DNA from: Nitrospirota bacterium
GTDB lineage: Bacteria; Nitrospirota; Thermodesulfovibrionia; Thermodesulfovibrionales; Magnetobacteriaceae
Direction: 5' to 3'
NCBI GenBank assembly: GCA_015233015.1
Contig: JADFYO010000010.1
Location: 1-64,000, forward strand
DNA: 64,000 nt
How positions within the stretch are numbered: position 1 is the first letter of the stretch; each line of letters opens with the position of its first letter. The notes beneath the pieces were generated by a model, which ran no database searches, had not been told where the DNA came from, and saw nothing but the letters and a program-made list of their open reading frames with translations. Position numbers and translations under genes: made by a program. Positions 53,120-61,746 of the stretch are shown here, piece by piece.

Positions 53120-53396
53120 ACTGAGACATAACCTAACGTACCGACAGACGAGGGACGTTTGTACATTGCAGGGCATAAGGATATATGCCGCGGCAAAATT
53201 GTTGTATATTCCATGTCAACGTATAAAAGAAGAACTTGTCAGCCGAGCGCTGTTTAGGGCAGTTGAATCAAGACGCCCTCGCAAGGGGCTTATCCATCAT
53301 TCTGACTGCGGAAGCCATTACTGCTCACATGAATACAGGAGGCTGCTTGAGCAGTTAGGCATAGTGGCGTCTATGAACAAAATGGTAACCTATAGT
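53120..53396 (+). pseudogene. IS3-family transposase (orfB) fragment, frameshifted
   Basis: Reading across two frames gives VPTDEGRLYIAGHKDICRGKIVVYSMS and then EELVSRALFRAVESRRPRKGLIHHSDCGSHYCSHEYRRLLEQLGIVASMNK, which is the rve integrase core of IS3-type transposases around the first two catalytic acids. The final Glu region and all of orfA are missing. It fills the gap between two cluster genes. Confidence 0.85.
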
Positions 53397-53424
53397 TGAT
53401 ACTTACTTTATTATCGGGACAACA

Positions 53425-55680
53425 GTGAAAAGATATTTATACCACATATTGATTTGTATAGGAGTAGTGCTTCTACTTGTACTAATATATAACAAGATGA
53501 TATTTTCCAAAATCGTAACATTTAGTGATACTTTCTATTATCACAATGAGACATTGACTTCAATATGCAAAGACGACGCTTGTTTTAATACAACATACCT
53601 GGATGTGGACCGCCAAGGTTCAGTTGGATCGAATCTATTTATACAAAGTTCGCCTTGGTGGGCATGCCTTGCGACGCTTGTACGATATACCGATTTCGCA
53701 AAGGCTCTTTTTTTATTAAACCATTTACTCGCTTTTTTATTGATAGTGTCTGGCGGTTACCTTTTCTTTAAAAAAGTATTAGATTTTAATGGCTATGCAA
53801 TAGTTGTAGCTCTTATTGTTTATTTATTTAACACATATATATTAGTTTTACAAAATACCCATCTCTTGATTTATATAGCAGGTTCTACTACTTATATGCT
53901 ATTATATCTAGTATATAGTAATCTCAATAGAAAGCGTATTTTGCATTTATATGGCATAGTCGTATTTATGACGATCTCTGCTATGGCTGATGTAAGGATT
54001 CTTTACAGTATTATTCTCTTTATATTATTACCCTTTGTAATATTGAATATCTCTAAAAATAAATATACTACATTAGTACGTTTTGCCTTTGCGGGCGTCA
54101 TATTTGTTAGTTTTAATCTATTCTGGATGCTTTGCATATTCAACTACGATAGTGCTAATTATAGTGAGTTTAGCAGGAATTTCTTTAATAGTGGTGGTCA
54201 GACGTTAAAATATGTTTTGTCGTTATATTATTGCTTTTGGCCCGGGAATAACGCATCGCTGGCTGGAGGGACGTTATATGAAGTGCCATTCTATTATGTA
54301 TTAATACCTTTATACGCTATTGCTGGTATATTTCTGCAAAGTAAAAAAAAGTGTATACTATGTTTTGCCTTAATATCAATCATAGGAATAACACTTGCTA
54401 AACTGGATAATCCGCCGTTTGGTGAAATATATGTTTATCTTTGGAAGTATTTGCCAGGATTTAACGTATTCAGAGATTCATCGAAGTTCTATTTTATTAT
54501 AGCCGTAGGATATTCTGTTTTAATCGGTGCCTTTATTGATTATATGTGGAAATATTTTAATAAGACTACCTACCAGATATTTGTTACCGTTGCTATAACA
54601 TTAAGCATTTCTCTACTGTTCTTATTTAATACCGTACCGCTAATTAGCGGGAAGATTGGCGGCTTGTTTATGGAACGTAATATTCCGGAAGATTATTTAA
54701 AACTTAAGAAATTTATATTAGCACAACCCAACTATTTTAGGATAATGTCCATTCCATCAGCGTCAAGATGGCTTATATCTACTGCTGAACATCCGGTTGT
54801 TAACTACCAAATAGTTGCGCGGCAACCATTCTGGTCACCAAATTGTGGGACAGCCCCCGCTAAATATCGCTATCGCGACTTCACAGGAGAAGTGGACATT
54901 CCCATTCCTGTAGATTGTGACAATGACAGTCGTCAAGACATTAAAATTATGTTAGAAATATTTACTGATAAATATGCAAAAGAATATTATGATATGGCAT
55001 CAATCAAATATATACTTATTCAAATTGGTCGCAGCAGTAAAGCAGATGTCGACGATGTGGATGCTGATTGGTTCTGGCGTCAGTTTCTGCCTAAAGATTA
55101 TTTTATTAGGCAATTTAAAAATGACGCGAACTATGAACAAATTGATATTGGCACAAAAAACCTGATTATTATTGAAAATAAACAATATAAACCACACATT
55201 TATTTAACAAATGACAGCGAGGATTCAAGCTATAAAAAGGTGAACTATTCTCCGGTAGACTATAAATATATAAAGTCAACGGAATATAAGATAAACCTTC
55301 GAAACATCAAAACCCCCGTCTTTCTTCATTTTTCCGATCAATATAATACAATGTGGAAAATTAGGGTTGGAGATTTTAGTTGGTTTAACGTATTAAAGGA
55401 TAAGAATTATTTTCTGCCAGATATATATCATTTTAGCAGTCGTCTAAATATGAATACCTTTTATATAGATCCTGAATTTATAAAAAAAGAGTATAAGAGT
55501 AATGTTAAATTGAATTCCGATGGTTCTATGGATTTAGATATGACAATTTACTTTAGGCCACAAAGTTATAATTACATAGGAACAATAATCAGCGTGGGAG
55601 CGTTTTTAGCCGTAACATTATTCGTTATAATATATGAATTATACATTAGAAGACCGTCGATGCTAAGGAGGGGTGTATAA
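53425..55680 (+). CDS. Large multi-pass membrane protein, GT-C-like topology
   Basis: 751 residues. One N-terminal helix, an extracytoplasmic loop, about ten further helices up to residue 410, a soluble extracytoplasmic domain (residues 420-710) and a last helix (YIGTIISVGAFLAVTLFVIIYELYI). This is the architecture of polyprenyl-sugar-using GT-C enzymes and of YfhO-type proteins, but no catalytic signature is clear. Likely periplasmic glycan modification; family not firmly recognised. GTG start. Confidence 0.6.
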   Translation: MKRYLYHILICIGVVLLLVLIYNKMIFSKIVTFSDTFYYHNETLTSICKDDACFNTTYLDVDRQGSVGSNLFIQSSPWWACLATLVRYTDFAKALFLLNHLLAFLLIVSGGYLFFKKVLDFNGYAIVVALIVYLFNTYILVLQNTHLLIYIAGSTTYMLLYLVYSNLNRKRILHLYGIVVFMTISAMADVRILYSIILFILLPFVILNISKNKYTTLVRFAFAGVIFVSFNLFWMLCIFNYDSANYSEFSRNFFNSGGQTLKYVLSLYYCFWPGNNASLAGGTLYEVPFYYVLIPLYAIAGIFLQSKKKCILCFALISIIGITLAKLDNPPFGEIYVYLWKYLPGFNVFRDSSKFYFIIAVGYSVLIGAFIDYMWKYFNKTTYQIFVTVAITLSISLLFLFNTVPLISGKIGGLFMERNIPEDYLKLKKFILAQPNYFRIMSIPSASRWLISTAEHPVVNYQIVARQPFWSPNCGTAPAKYRYRDFTGEVDIPIPVDCDNDSRQDIKIMLEIFTDKYAKEYYDMASIKYILIQIGRSSKADVDDVDADWFWRQFLPKDYFIRQFKNDANYEQIDIGTKNLIIIENKQYKPHIYLTNDSEDSSYKKVNYSPVDYKYIKSTEYKINLRNIKTPVFLHFSDQYNTMWKIRVGDFSWFNVLKDKNYFLPDIYHFSSRLNMNTFYIDPEFIKKEYKSNVKLNSDGSMDLDMTIYFRPQSYNYIGTIISVGAFLAVTLFVIIYELYIRRPSMLRRGV

Positions 55681-55681
55681 A

Positions 55682-55752
55682 ACATAATTCCCTCCTATAC
55701 GCCATATTGATGTGGCTTGGTTACCATCTCACTTATGGACTCCTTAATAAAT
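55682..55752 (+). repeat. 72-bp dispersed element, copy B
   Basis: ACATAATTCCC, 17 bp, ATGTGGCTTGGTTACCATCT...CTTATGGACTCCTTAATAA, matching copy A at 42069-42140. Follows directly after the stop codon of the membrane protein gene. The remaining 240 bp up to 55995 hold no supported gene. Confidence 0.55.
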
Positions 55753-55995
55753 GGAATTTTGCAATCAATGGGTAAACTTGCCATGTCAGTGTTTTGTTAT
55801 AGATTAAAATGAGCAGATAAAAAAAACAATAAAGAGGTATTTTATTACGAAATGGCAAAAGCGTGAAAGAGAAGGTTAGGGTGCATTTGGCACCAGAAAT
55901 GAAGTGGAGATAGTGAAAGAAGCCAGAATGAAAATGGAGACTTTCGGAGCCTGGCAAAAAGCTGTGAATATGCTGCTCCAATATTCTTAAATTCC

Positions 55996-58722
55996 ATGTC
56001 CATCAAGACAACTCTTAAAGCCATAACGGCATTACTAATTTTTACGTCGGTGTTGCACTGCCATTCTCTTGCCTATGCGCTTGCTCGCGAGACATTTATC
56101 TTAAAGGCACGGGTTGAACTGAAAAAAGATGTTTATACAGTTGTGGCACAATCACTACCGATTCATTTGACCAGGGACAGGGTAGTGCCAGCGAATGGCG
56201 GAGGGGGGTGGATTGAGAAAGAAGGCAATTTGGTGTGGATTCCATGTGAAGGAAAATCATTTCTTAAAATTCCAATGGAGATTCCGGGACTCAAAGGCGG
56301 AAATATCGACGCACAGGTGTTTCCTCGTGATTTTGATGAGTTATGGATTGAGTATAACGACATTAATCCTAAAAACCCTTGCAATATAGGCGTTAGCCTT
56401 AGTCTTAATCCTTTAACTAAAAATAAAGAAGTATTAAGGCAGGACAACATTACTGCCATTACTATCAATGAACCCCTTGAGCTAACTGAGAACATTACTG
56501 AGAACATTACTGAAAACATTATTGAAAACATCACTGAAAACATCGATGTGGCCCATTCGCAATGGAAGGTAAAGAACAAGATGTACAGTTTAAAGAGAGA
56601 CCTCGGCCTTTCTTTTGATCAGGACTGGCGTTATGAACAGGACAACAAACACACGGTTATCGAAAGGCGGTTTCATAATCGCATCCCTCCCTTAGAGGTT
56701 ATAGACCTTCAATTTTCTATTAGTACTAAGATCAAAGGTGTTAATCTAAAACTTGCATTCGAAAACAGGCCTAAGCCGGATGTAACTGTGCAGTGGGAAC
56801 AGTTGCCAGTGGACGTTATTCATGCCGCTGATAAAACCATAGTACGCATTTGGATAGGAAAGTATGTAAGGAAGACTTTTCCAGGCAAGGAGGAGGCCTT
56901 TCTTGAGGAGCTGTTAGTACATATTGATAGTCAGGTTGACCAGGTTGTTAAAGCTCGTCCATTCAATATGCTTGTTTTTCAAAATAATATGGCGGGGAAA
57001 AATAACAAAAAAGATACGCATAAAGGGAAAAAACAAAACGCGACTATAGTACTGCCGACTGGAACAGTTAAATTAAACACCGGCATTAATAGGATTAAAG
57101 TGAATATAAAGGAGTTATCGGAACTCTATGCAAATGACAATGGAACCGCCCTTATTAAAGCGTTATTGTATGTGAATCCCTCTGATTCCAATAATTATGG
57201 CGGTGTTCGGCTTGCAGGAGTATGGGCAGTGAGGAACGATGCAGATGTAAGACCAATAGTTCTGTCAGTTATTGATAATATTACCAAAGATTTTGGAGGG
57301 CCATTTCTGAATCCTTCTTTAGACAATGAGCATGTCGAAGCTCTGAAGTTTTCAAGCTATTATTACTTTAATAAGTCCATTGATTGGAGAATATCTGATA
57401 AGAAATCCCCGATAGGTAAGGAAAGTTTAACCAGTAATGATAAAATATTACAGGACAACCATTTTGTTAAAATTATTGCGAATCGTATCACGTCCGATGA
57501 TAATGAACTCGCTATGGAAAAAGACAGGGATAATCGGTTAGAAATATTATGGCCAATCGACACAATCATCGATGAGGACACACGTTTTATCCTTCGGCTT
57601 TCCAGTGGTGATAAATTCGTGAAATCTGGGCTGATGGTCATAAAGTCCGGCACTGGAGATGAGTTCAGAAGGTTTTTCGAACCGAACAAGGCACTGGATC
57701 TAAAAGGTATCGAGGGCAGGATAACCGAAATCAGTCTCAGGATGGAGTTATCTGAAGCCCCATTTTCTCTCGGACTGAAAGATGTGGCTTTGTTCAGGCC
57801 TGTTTCACTTCTCCCCGCAGAGACGCTAAAGATGCAGCGCCCAATTTATGTTCGTGAACCTCTTAACGATGACAAGCTGCGTTCAATAGGTGAAGAAATG
57901 CAAAATTCTGCAATCCTAAATGTCGGCGGAAAAAATTTTTACCCGAGGGAAACAAAAGCTGATTTTGCCGGGGAACTGATATCCGGCGGAGCATGGTTGG
58001 ATATAGGTACAATTGCACTTGACAACACAACGGATTACATAAAAGTTCTTGATAATCCTTATCTAACGGTAACGTCAGTGATTGCAGAGCGGATTCTATC
58101 AACCGGGCAGCTTCATATGCCGAAATTTGAGAAACAGGAAAAAGTTCTCATGTCTCAATGGCCTAAAAGACTGCTCACAACAGGCCTATTGATATTCATC
58201 GTTGCGCCACTTGCCCTTTTATGGCGTAAGGGTTATTGGCAGAGGCTATGGCAAAAGATAAAATACTTTATAGGGTTTATTCTGAGCTGTTTAAGGATAG
58301 TCAGAGAAAAAACATGGGCAAAACTGTTGCATGGCAATGTACATAAAATGATATTCTGGATATTATTGGGTGGCTTAATGTATTTTATTGGACTTATAAC
58401 CAAATCGATGGGAACTGATAGCCCTTTTTTCACTGTTGGCGGTATATCTGGTTTCATGGCGCTTAGGAGCCTGTTATGGTTAGTCCGTCCATGGATTTCA
58501 AAGCGATGGAGCGCAGCCGCTGAAAGAATTTACGAAGAGAGGGGCAATGTATGTATTCTCGGATTTATGGTAACCATTATAGGATGTGCAATATTGTTGA
58601 CTTTAAAAAACGAGATTGTTGCTGGACAGCTTGCCATAATCGGGTATTACTGCCTCGTGGCCGGTACCACGCAAAAGGTGTGGCAAATGAGGAAAGAGGC
58701 TAAGTCCGTTGATGGAGACTAA
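55996..58722 (+). CDS. Exported protein with C-terminal membrane domain, unknown family
   Basis: 908 residues. Signal peptide-like start (LKAITALLIFTSVLHCHSLAYA), a large extracytoplasmic region (about residues 30-715) with beta-rich character, and about four membrane helices at the C-terminus (LLTTGLLIFIVAPLALLW; IFWILLGGLMYFIGLI; VTIIGCAILLTL; LAIIGYYCLVAG). Residues about 164-183 are five copies of a four-residue unit (TENI), encoded by a 12-bp tandem repeat. The stop overlaps the DUF2079 gene by 14 bp, so the two proteins probably work together. I do not recognise the family; no catalytic motif seen. Confidence 0.65.
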   Translation: MSIKTTLKAITALLIFTSVLHCHSLAYALARETFILKARVELKKDVYTVVAQSLPIHLTRDRVVPANGGGGWIEKEGNLVWIPCEGKSFLKIPMEIPGLKGGNIDAQVFPRDFDELWIEYNDINPKNPCNIGVSLSLNPLTKNKEVLRQDNITAITINEPLELTENITENITENIIENITENIDVAHSQWKVKNKMYSLKRDLGLSFDQDWRYEQDNKHTVIERRFHNRIPPLEVIDLQFSISTKIKGVNLKLAFENRPKPDVTVQWEQLPVDVIHAADKTIVRIWIGKYVRKTFPGKEEAFLEELLVHIDSQVDQVVKARPFNMLVFQNNMAGKNNKKDTHKGKKQNATIVLPTGTVKLNTGINRIKVNIKELSELYANDNGTALIKALLYVNPSDSNNYGGVRLAGVWAVRNDADVRPIVLSVIDNITKDFGGPFLNPSLDNEHVEALKFSSYYYFNKSIDWRISDKKSPIGKESLTSNDKILQDNHFVKIIANRITSDDNELAMEKDRDNRLEILWPIDTIIDEDTRFILRLSSGDKFVKSGLMVIKSGTGDEFRRFFEPNKALDLKGIEGRITEISLRMELSEAPFSLGLKDVALFRPVSLLPAETLKMQRPIYVREPLNDDKLRSIGEEMQNSAILNVGGKNFYPRETKADFAGELISGGAWLDIGTIALDNTTDYIKVLDNPYLTVTSVIAERILSTGQLHMPKFEKQEKVLMSQWPKRLLTTGLLIFIVAPLALLWRKGYWQRLWQKIKYFIGFILSCLRIVREKTWAKLLHGNVHKMIFWILLGGLMYFIGLITKSMGTDSPFFTVGGISGFMALRSLLWLVRPWISKRWSAAAERIYEERGNVCILGFMVTIIGCAILLTLKNEIVAGQLAIIGYYCLVAGTTQKVWQMRKEAKSVDGD
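56485..56544 (+). repeat. In-frame 12-bp tandem repeat, five units
   Basis: ACTGAGAACATT and close variants occur five times in a row, encoding (T/I)ENI units. Copy-number change would add or remove four residues without shifting frame. Confidence 0.85.
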
Positions 58723-60262
58723 AGAATGCCGCCATAGCCTTTACATATTCGTAGCACTGACGCTTATACTATCAAGCCTTGCTATCTTCAAGTACGTTTC
58801 GTTACATTCCACTGTCTGTGACCTGGGGATATTTCTCTGGGTATTTTATAAAATGGGGGTTTACGGAAGGTGGCAGTTGTTTTCCTATGGTCACTTGCAG
58901 CCATTTTTAATACCCTTGTATCTATTTTTAAAGCTATTCCCCTCTAATTTAGTCCCCTATATAATTCTTTTTCTTCAGAGTGCTCTCCTTTCCTTACCTT
59001 CCATATGGCTTCTGCGCCGTTATGGTTATATGGCATTGGCAGGCTTCGTCCTCTACTTTCCCCTCTGGTATAATGCCCTTAATGATTTTCATATGGACCA
59101 CATGGTCGTGCCGTTGCTGTTTGGATTCTTCCTTTTAGCTGAACAGAAAAAGATATGGCTGGCAGTTGTTTGTGCTTCATGCGTTGCCTTCGTCAAGGAA
59201 CCATTCGCGTTACAGACGGCAGCTTGCGGCATCTATCTGATGATAGCTTCAAGAAAATTATTGGCCGGTACTTTCTTATTTCTTTTCGGCATCCTTTACT
59301 TTCACGCAGCGACTCGCTATATGATACCATACTTTACAACAGGAAGTAGTTTCCTCGATGCCCCGGCTTTTTCGTGGATGGGACACGGCGTCGGAGAAAA
59401 GTTGCTTTTTATTGTAAAACATCCTTTAACAATAATATCGGAAATATTTTCTAACACATTGAAAATTAAATACTTGATTGTCATATTTGGCGCGCTTTGT
59501 TTTATCCCTCTTTCAAGGCCAGCCATGTTGATTCCAGCAATTCCCATAATCGGAATTGCCCTGCTTTCCAGACACGATGCTTACTATTCCTTCACAAACC
59601 ATTACACGGCCGGTCTTATTGCTCCATTTATAATGGCATTTATTAAGGGACTTCCAGCAGCTGAATCTTTATGGGAAAAGATGAGGTTGACAAAAAGAAT
59701 GTTTATGCCGTTAGTCTTGACCATTTTAATATTGGGCAATATATGGTTTTCGCCTTCTTTTCTATACCGCTATTTCTGGATTCCCAAGCATTGGGAGCGA
59801 CACTTTACGGCATATATACCTACTGAAAGAGACGCCATAATAAAGGAAGCCATACTGTCCAATATTCCTTCAACCCCTGATATTTTGATCAGTACGCCAA
59901 ACAATATCAATTGGGATTATCTTATATATCGCAGACAATTCCTTGTTTTTCCCCAAGGAGTAATGGACACTGCTGACGAGATAAATCCATCCGAATACAG
60001 TTTCCATGGTTTAATAAGCTTTATAATGCATGGACAGCAACCGCAGGTGAATATCGAAAAACTATCTGCCGATTATGCCGTTATCGATTCCAAAAGGCCT
60101 TATTTTGTCTTTGATAAAGGCTGTCAATGGCATTATGGAAAGTGTACTGATATAAATATGGAAGAAAGATTCCTTGGCTTAGTCAGGAAGGCAATGGAGA
60201 GATATGATATAATTTATGAAATGGACGGCTTGGTGATTCTAAAAAGAAAAACGTATGATTAG
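58709..60262 (+). CDS. DUF2079 multi-pass membrane protein
   Basis: 517 residues with about ten to twelve helices and a C-terminal soluble tail. The DUF2079 pattern is visible: VCDLGIFLWVF near residue 36, YGHLQPFLIPLYLFLKLFP, LQSALLSLPSIWLLRR and LNDFHMDHMVVPLLFGFFLLAEQ. The family has GT-C-like topology and is often found in glycan loci; biochemical role unproven. Overlaps the preceding gene by 14 bp. Confidence 0.82.
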   Translation: MMETKECRHSLYIFVALTLILSSLAIFKYVSLHSTVCDLGIFLWVFYKMGVYGRWQLFSYGHLQPFLIPLYLFLKLFPSNLVPYIILFLQSALLSLPSIWLLRRYGYMALAGFVLYFPLWYNALNDFHMDHMVVPLLFGFFLLAEQKKIWLAVVCASCVAFVKEPFALQTAACGIYLMIASRKLLAGTFLFLFGILYFHAATRYMIPYFTTGSSFLDAPAFSWMGHGVGEKLLFIVKHPLTIISEIFSNTLKIKYLIVIFGALCFIPLSRPAMLIPAIPIIGIALLSRHDAYYSFTNHYTAGLIAPFIMAFIKGLPAAESLWEKMRLTKRMFMPLVLTILILGNIWFSPSFLYRYFWIPKHWERHFTAYIPTERDAIIKEAILSNIPSTPDILISTPNNINWDYLIYRRQFLVFPQGVMDTADEINPSEYSFHGLISFIMHGQQPQVNIEKLSADYAVIDSKRPYFVFDKGCQWHYGKCTDINMEERFLGLVRKAMERYDIIYEMDGLVILKRKTYD

Positions 60263-60270
60263 TCCCAACA

Positions 60271-60438
60271 TGTTATCCCTCCACCGGTTGCTCCCATGCA
60301 GAGCCTGTCTACGTTTCTCCTGCTGAAGGTTGTGAATACACTTTGTCCATACCTCTACATCCTGAACCAGGCCCTGGCATTTTGAAAAAACTGATAAGGC
60401 ATGCAAATATTTCCGTGGAGGAGTTTAATAACCTATAG
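60271..60438 (+). pseudogene. HicA toxin remnant
   Basis: A 55-residue frame without a start codon reads TGCSHAEPVYVSPAEGCEYTLSIPLHPEPGPGILKKLIRHANISVEEFNNL. This matches the second half of HicA mRNA interferases: the GSH region with catalytic His, the IPLH strand and the closing G-L-K-I-R-A-IS-EEF helix. The N-terminal strand and any HicB antitoxin are missing, so it is a truncated remnant downstream of the DUF2079 gene. Confidence 0.7.
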
Positions 60439-60597
60439 GTTTCTTATCTTATCGGGAGGGTGTAAGGTCATTACAAAAAAAGTTGTCCTGCTTTCAAAAA
60501 GACTACCATGTATGCCACAATAACCATAAGCAGAGGAGAATTACAATCTTAGGTTGGGCAATTCTCACATGTGCTTTTTGAAATCAGGAGGAGTATT
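60439..60597. other. Non-coding stretch upstream of secreted protein gene
   Basis: No gene recognised. A GGAGGAG site at its end serves the next ATG. Confidence 0.4.
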
Positions 60598-61107
60598 ATG
60601 AAGAAATCTCTCTTGTCAGCTTTGACAGTCTTAGTGGTCGTGCTATCGGTTGGCGTCGTTTATGCCGCAACAATTACCTATAACATGCCTTATTTCCATA
60701 CCGACCCAGCCAGTGTCGGATACTGTATCATAAGCAACTCCGTTGCTGACAACACCACAGACCTGACAGTGTCTTTTGTCGTATCCGCAGTTGGCAGGTC
60801 TTTAGGTACCAAACCCTCCGGTACTGTTCATACCTTTACAAGACCTCTTGCAGCTCAAACGGCAAAACAATTCACACTCCTGGGAACAACAATCACTGAT
60901 GACACAAATACGTTTGATTTAGCGACTGACATATATGGCAGTGCCGCCAATACCGGTATTAACTTTAGTGGCAGGTTCACTTTCACCACAAGCGGGACTG
61001 CAACTTGTAAAGACGTGTTGATATCATGTTTCCAGGGAACTACGACTCCAAAAAGAAATATGGTTGGTTATTCGTGCTGGGACGGCACAAATATGCAAAG
61101 TTATTGA
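60598..61107 (+). CDS. Secreted hypothetical protein
   Basis: 169 residues from ATG 60598, which has GGAGGAG upstream. Signal peptide MKKSLLSALTVLVVVLSVGVVYA with cleavage after VYA. The mature part is rich in Ser, Thr and Gly, with four cysteines (YCIISN, CKDVLISC, YSCWDG) that could form disulfides, and a predicted beta structure. It resembles small exported beta-sandwich proteins, but the family is not recognised. Confidence 0.7.
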   Translation: MKKSLLSALTVLVVVLSVGVVYAATITYNMPYFHTDPASVGYCIISNSVADNTTDLTVSFVVSAVGRSLGTKPSGTVHTFTRPLAAQTAKQFTLLGTTITDDTNTFDLATDIYGSAANTGINFSGRFTFTTSGTATCKDVLISCFQGTTTPKRNMVGYSCWDGTNMQSY

Positions 61108-61143
61108 GATATGTTTAACCTGCACAGATCTTAACTGTCTATA

Positions 61144-61168
61144 CTCCCTGCGGCGTCGCCGCAGGGAG
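61144..61168. terminator. Perfect hairpin between convergent genes
   Basis: CTCCCTGCGGCG-T-CGCCGCAGGGAG, a 12-bp perfect stem, sits between the ends of the plus-strand gene at 61107 and the minus-strand gene at 61234. No T-run on either side, but the position and stability fit a bidirectional terminator. Confidence 0.65.
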
Positions 61169-61233
61169 ATTATAAAGATGTTCCGCGTTGCTTTGGTCAA
61201 GCCTTTAACGAAGTCGAAAGAAACCGCGCCGGC

Positions 61234-61563
61234 CTATTTGCCAATTTGACGGCTGACCGCGTTCTCCTGCTGATTAATGGCTTTTTGCTCCGCCTTTGTT
61301 ATGTGTCCCCCGTTTTGTTTTGCCATATCGCGTTCTTCCTGACGGATTTGGCGGTCTTCTTTTTTAAGCTGCTTCGCTTTGGCAGGAGACATTTTCCCCT
61401 CTTTAACCTTCTCATTAATGCGCTTGTTCTGATTGTTGAGACGTTTGTTTACCTGTGCCCTGCGTGGGTGGTTCTTTTGCCATTGGTCTTCAGCCGTTGC
61501 AATGCCAGCAAAGGACGACACGAGCATTGCCAACGAAATAATTACGCTAAATACTCTCAACAT
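61234..61563 (-). CDS. Small periplasmic protein of unknown function
   Basis: 109 residues with signal peptide (MLRVFSVIISLAMLVSSFAGIATA) and a highly charged helical mature part: QKNHPRRAQVNKRLNNQNKRINEKVKEGKMSPAKAKQLKKEDRQIRQEERDMAKQNGGHITKAEQKAINQQENAVSRQIGK. This pattern (HPRRAEVN, NGGHIT, LNQQEN-SRQI) recurs in many Proteobacteria as a conserved uncharacterised periplasmic protein. AAGGAGG precedes the ATG. Confidence 0.82.
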   Translation of the reverse strand: MLRVFSVIISLAMLVSSFAGIATAEDQWQKNHPRRAQVNKRLNNQNKRINEKVKEGKMSPAKAKQLKKEDRQIRQEERDMAKQNGGHITKAEQKAINQQENAVSRQIGK

Positions 61564-61746
61564 GGGGTTCCTCCTTATACTATTTGATTTGTAATCGCCC
61601 GCCCATAGGGACGTTTGGTTATGCCTCTTAATTATATCAAATCGGCGCTCTGATAAAAAAGTGCAAACTTATCGCCTGAACTGATGTGAGATAAAAATAC
61701 CTACCAAGTGGTCTCTGTTTTATTGTATAATAGCCCAGGAGGGTTA

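Noticed and set aside
28231-60262. Biosynthetic gene cluster for a ribosomal peptide (because of the SPASM radical SAM gene)
   Set aside because: No precursor peptide, peptidase or ABC exporter nearby; surrounding genes are glycan-type.
61726-61731. TATAAT as serS promoter
   Set aside because: Only 15 bp before the ATG and overlapping the ribosome site region; no -35 at the right distance.
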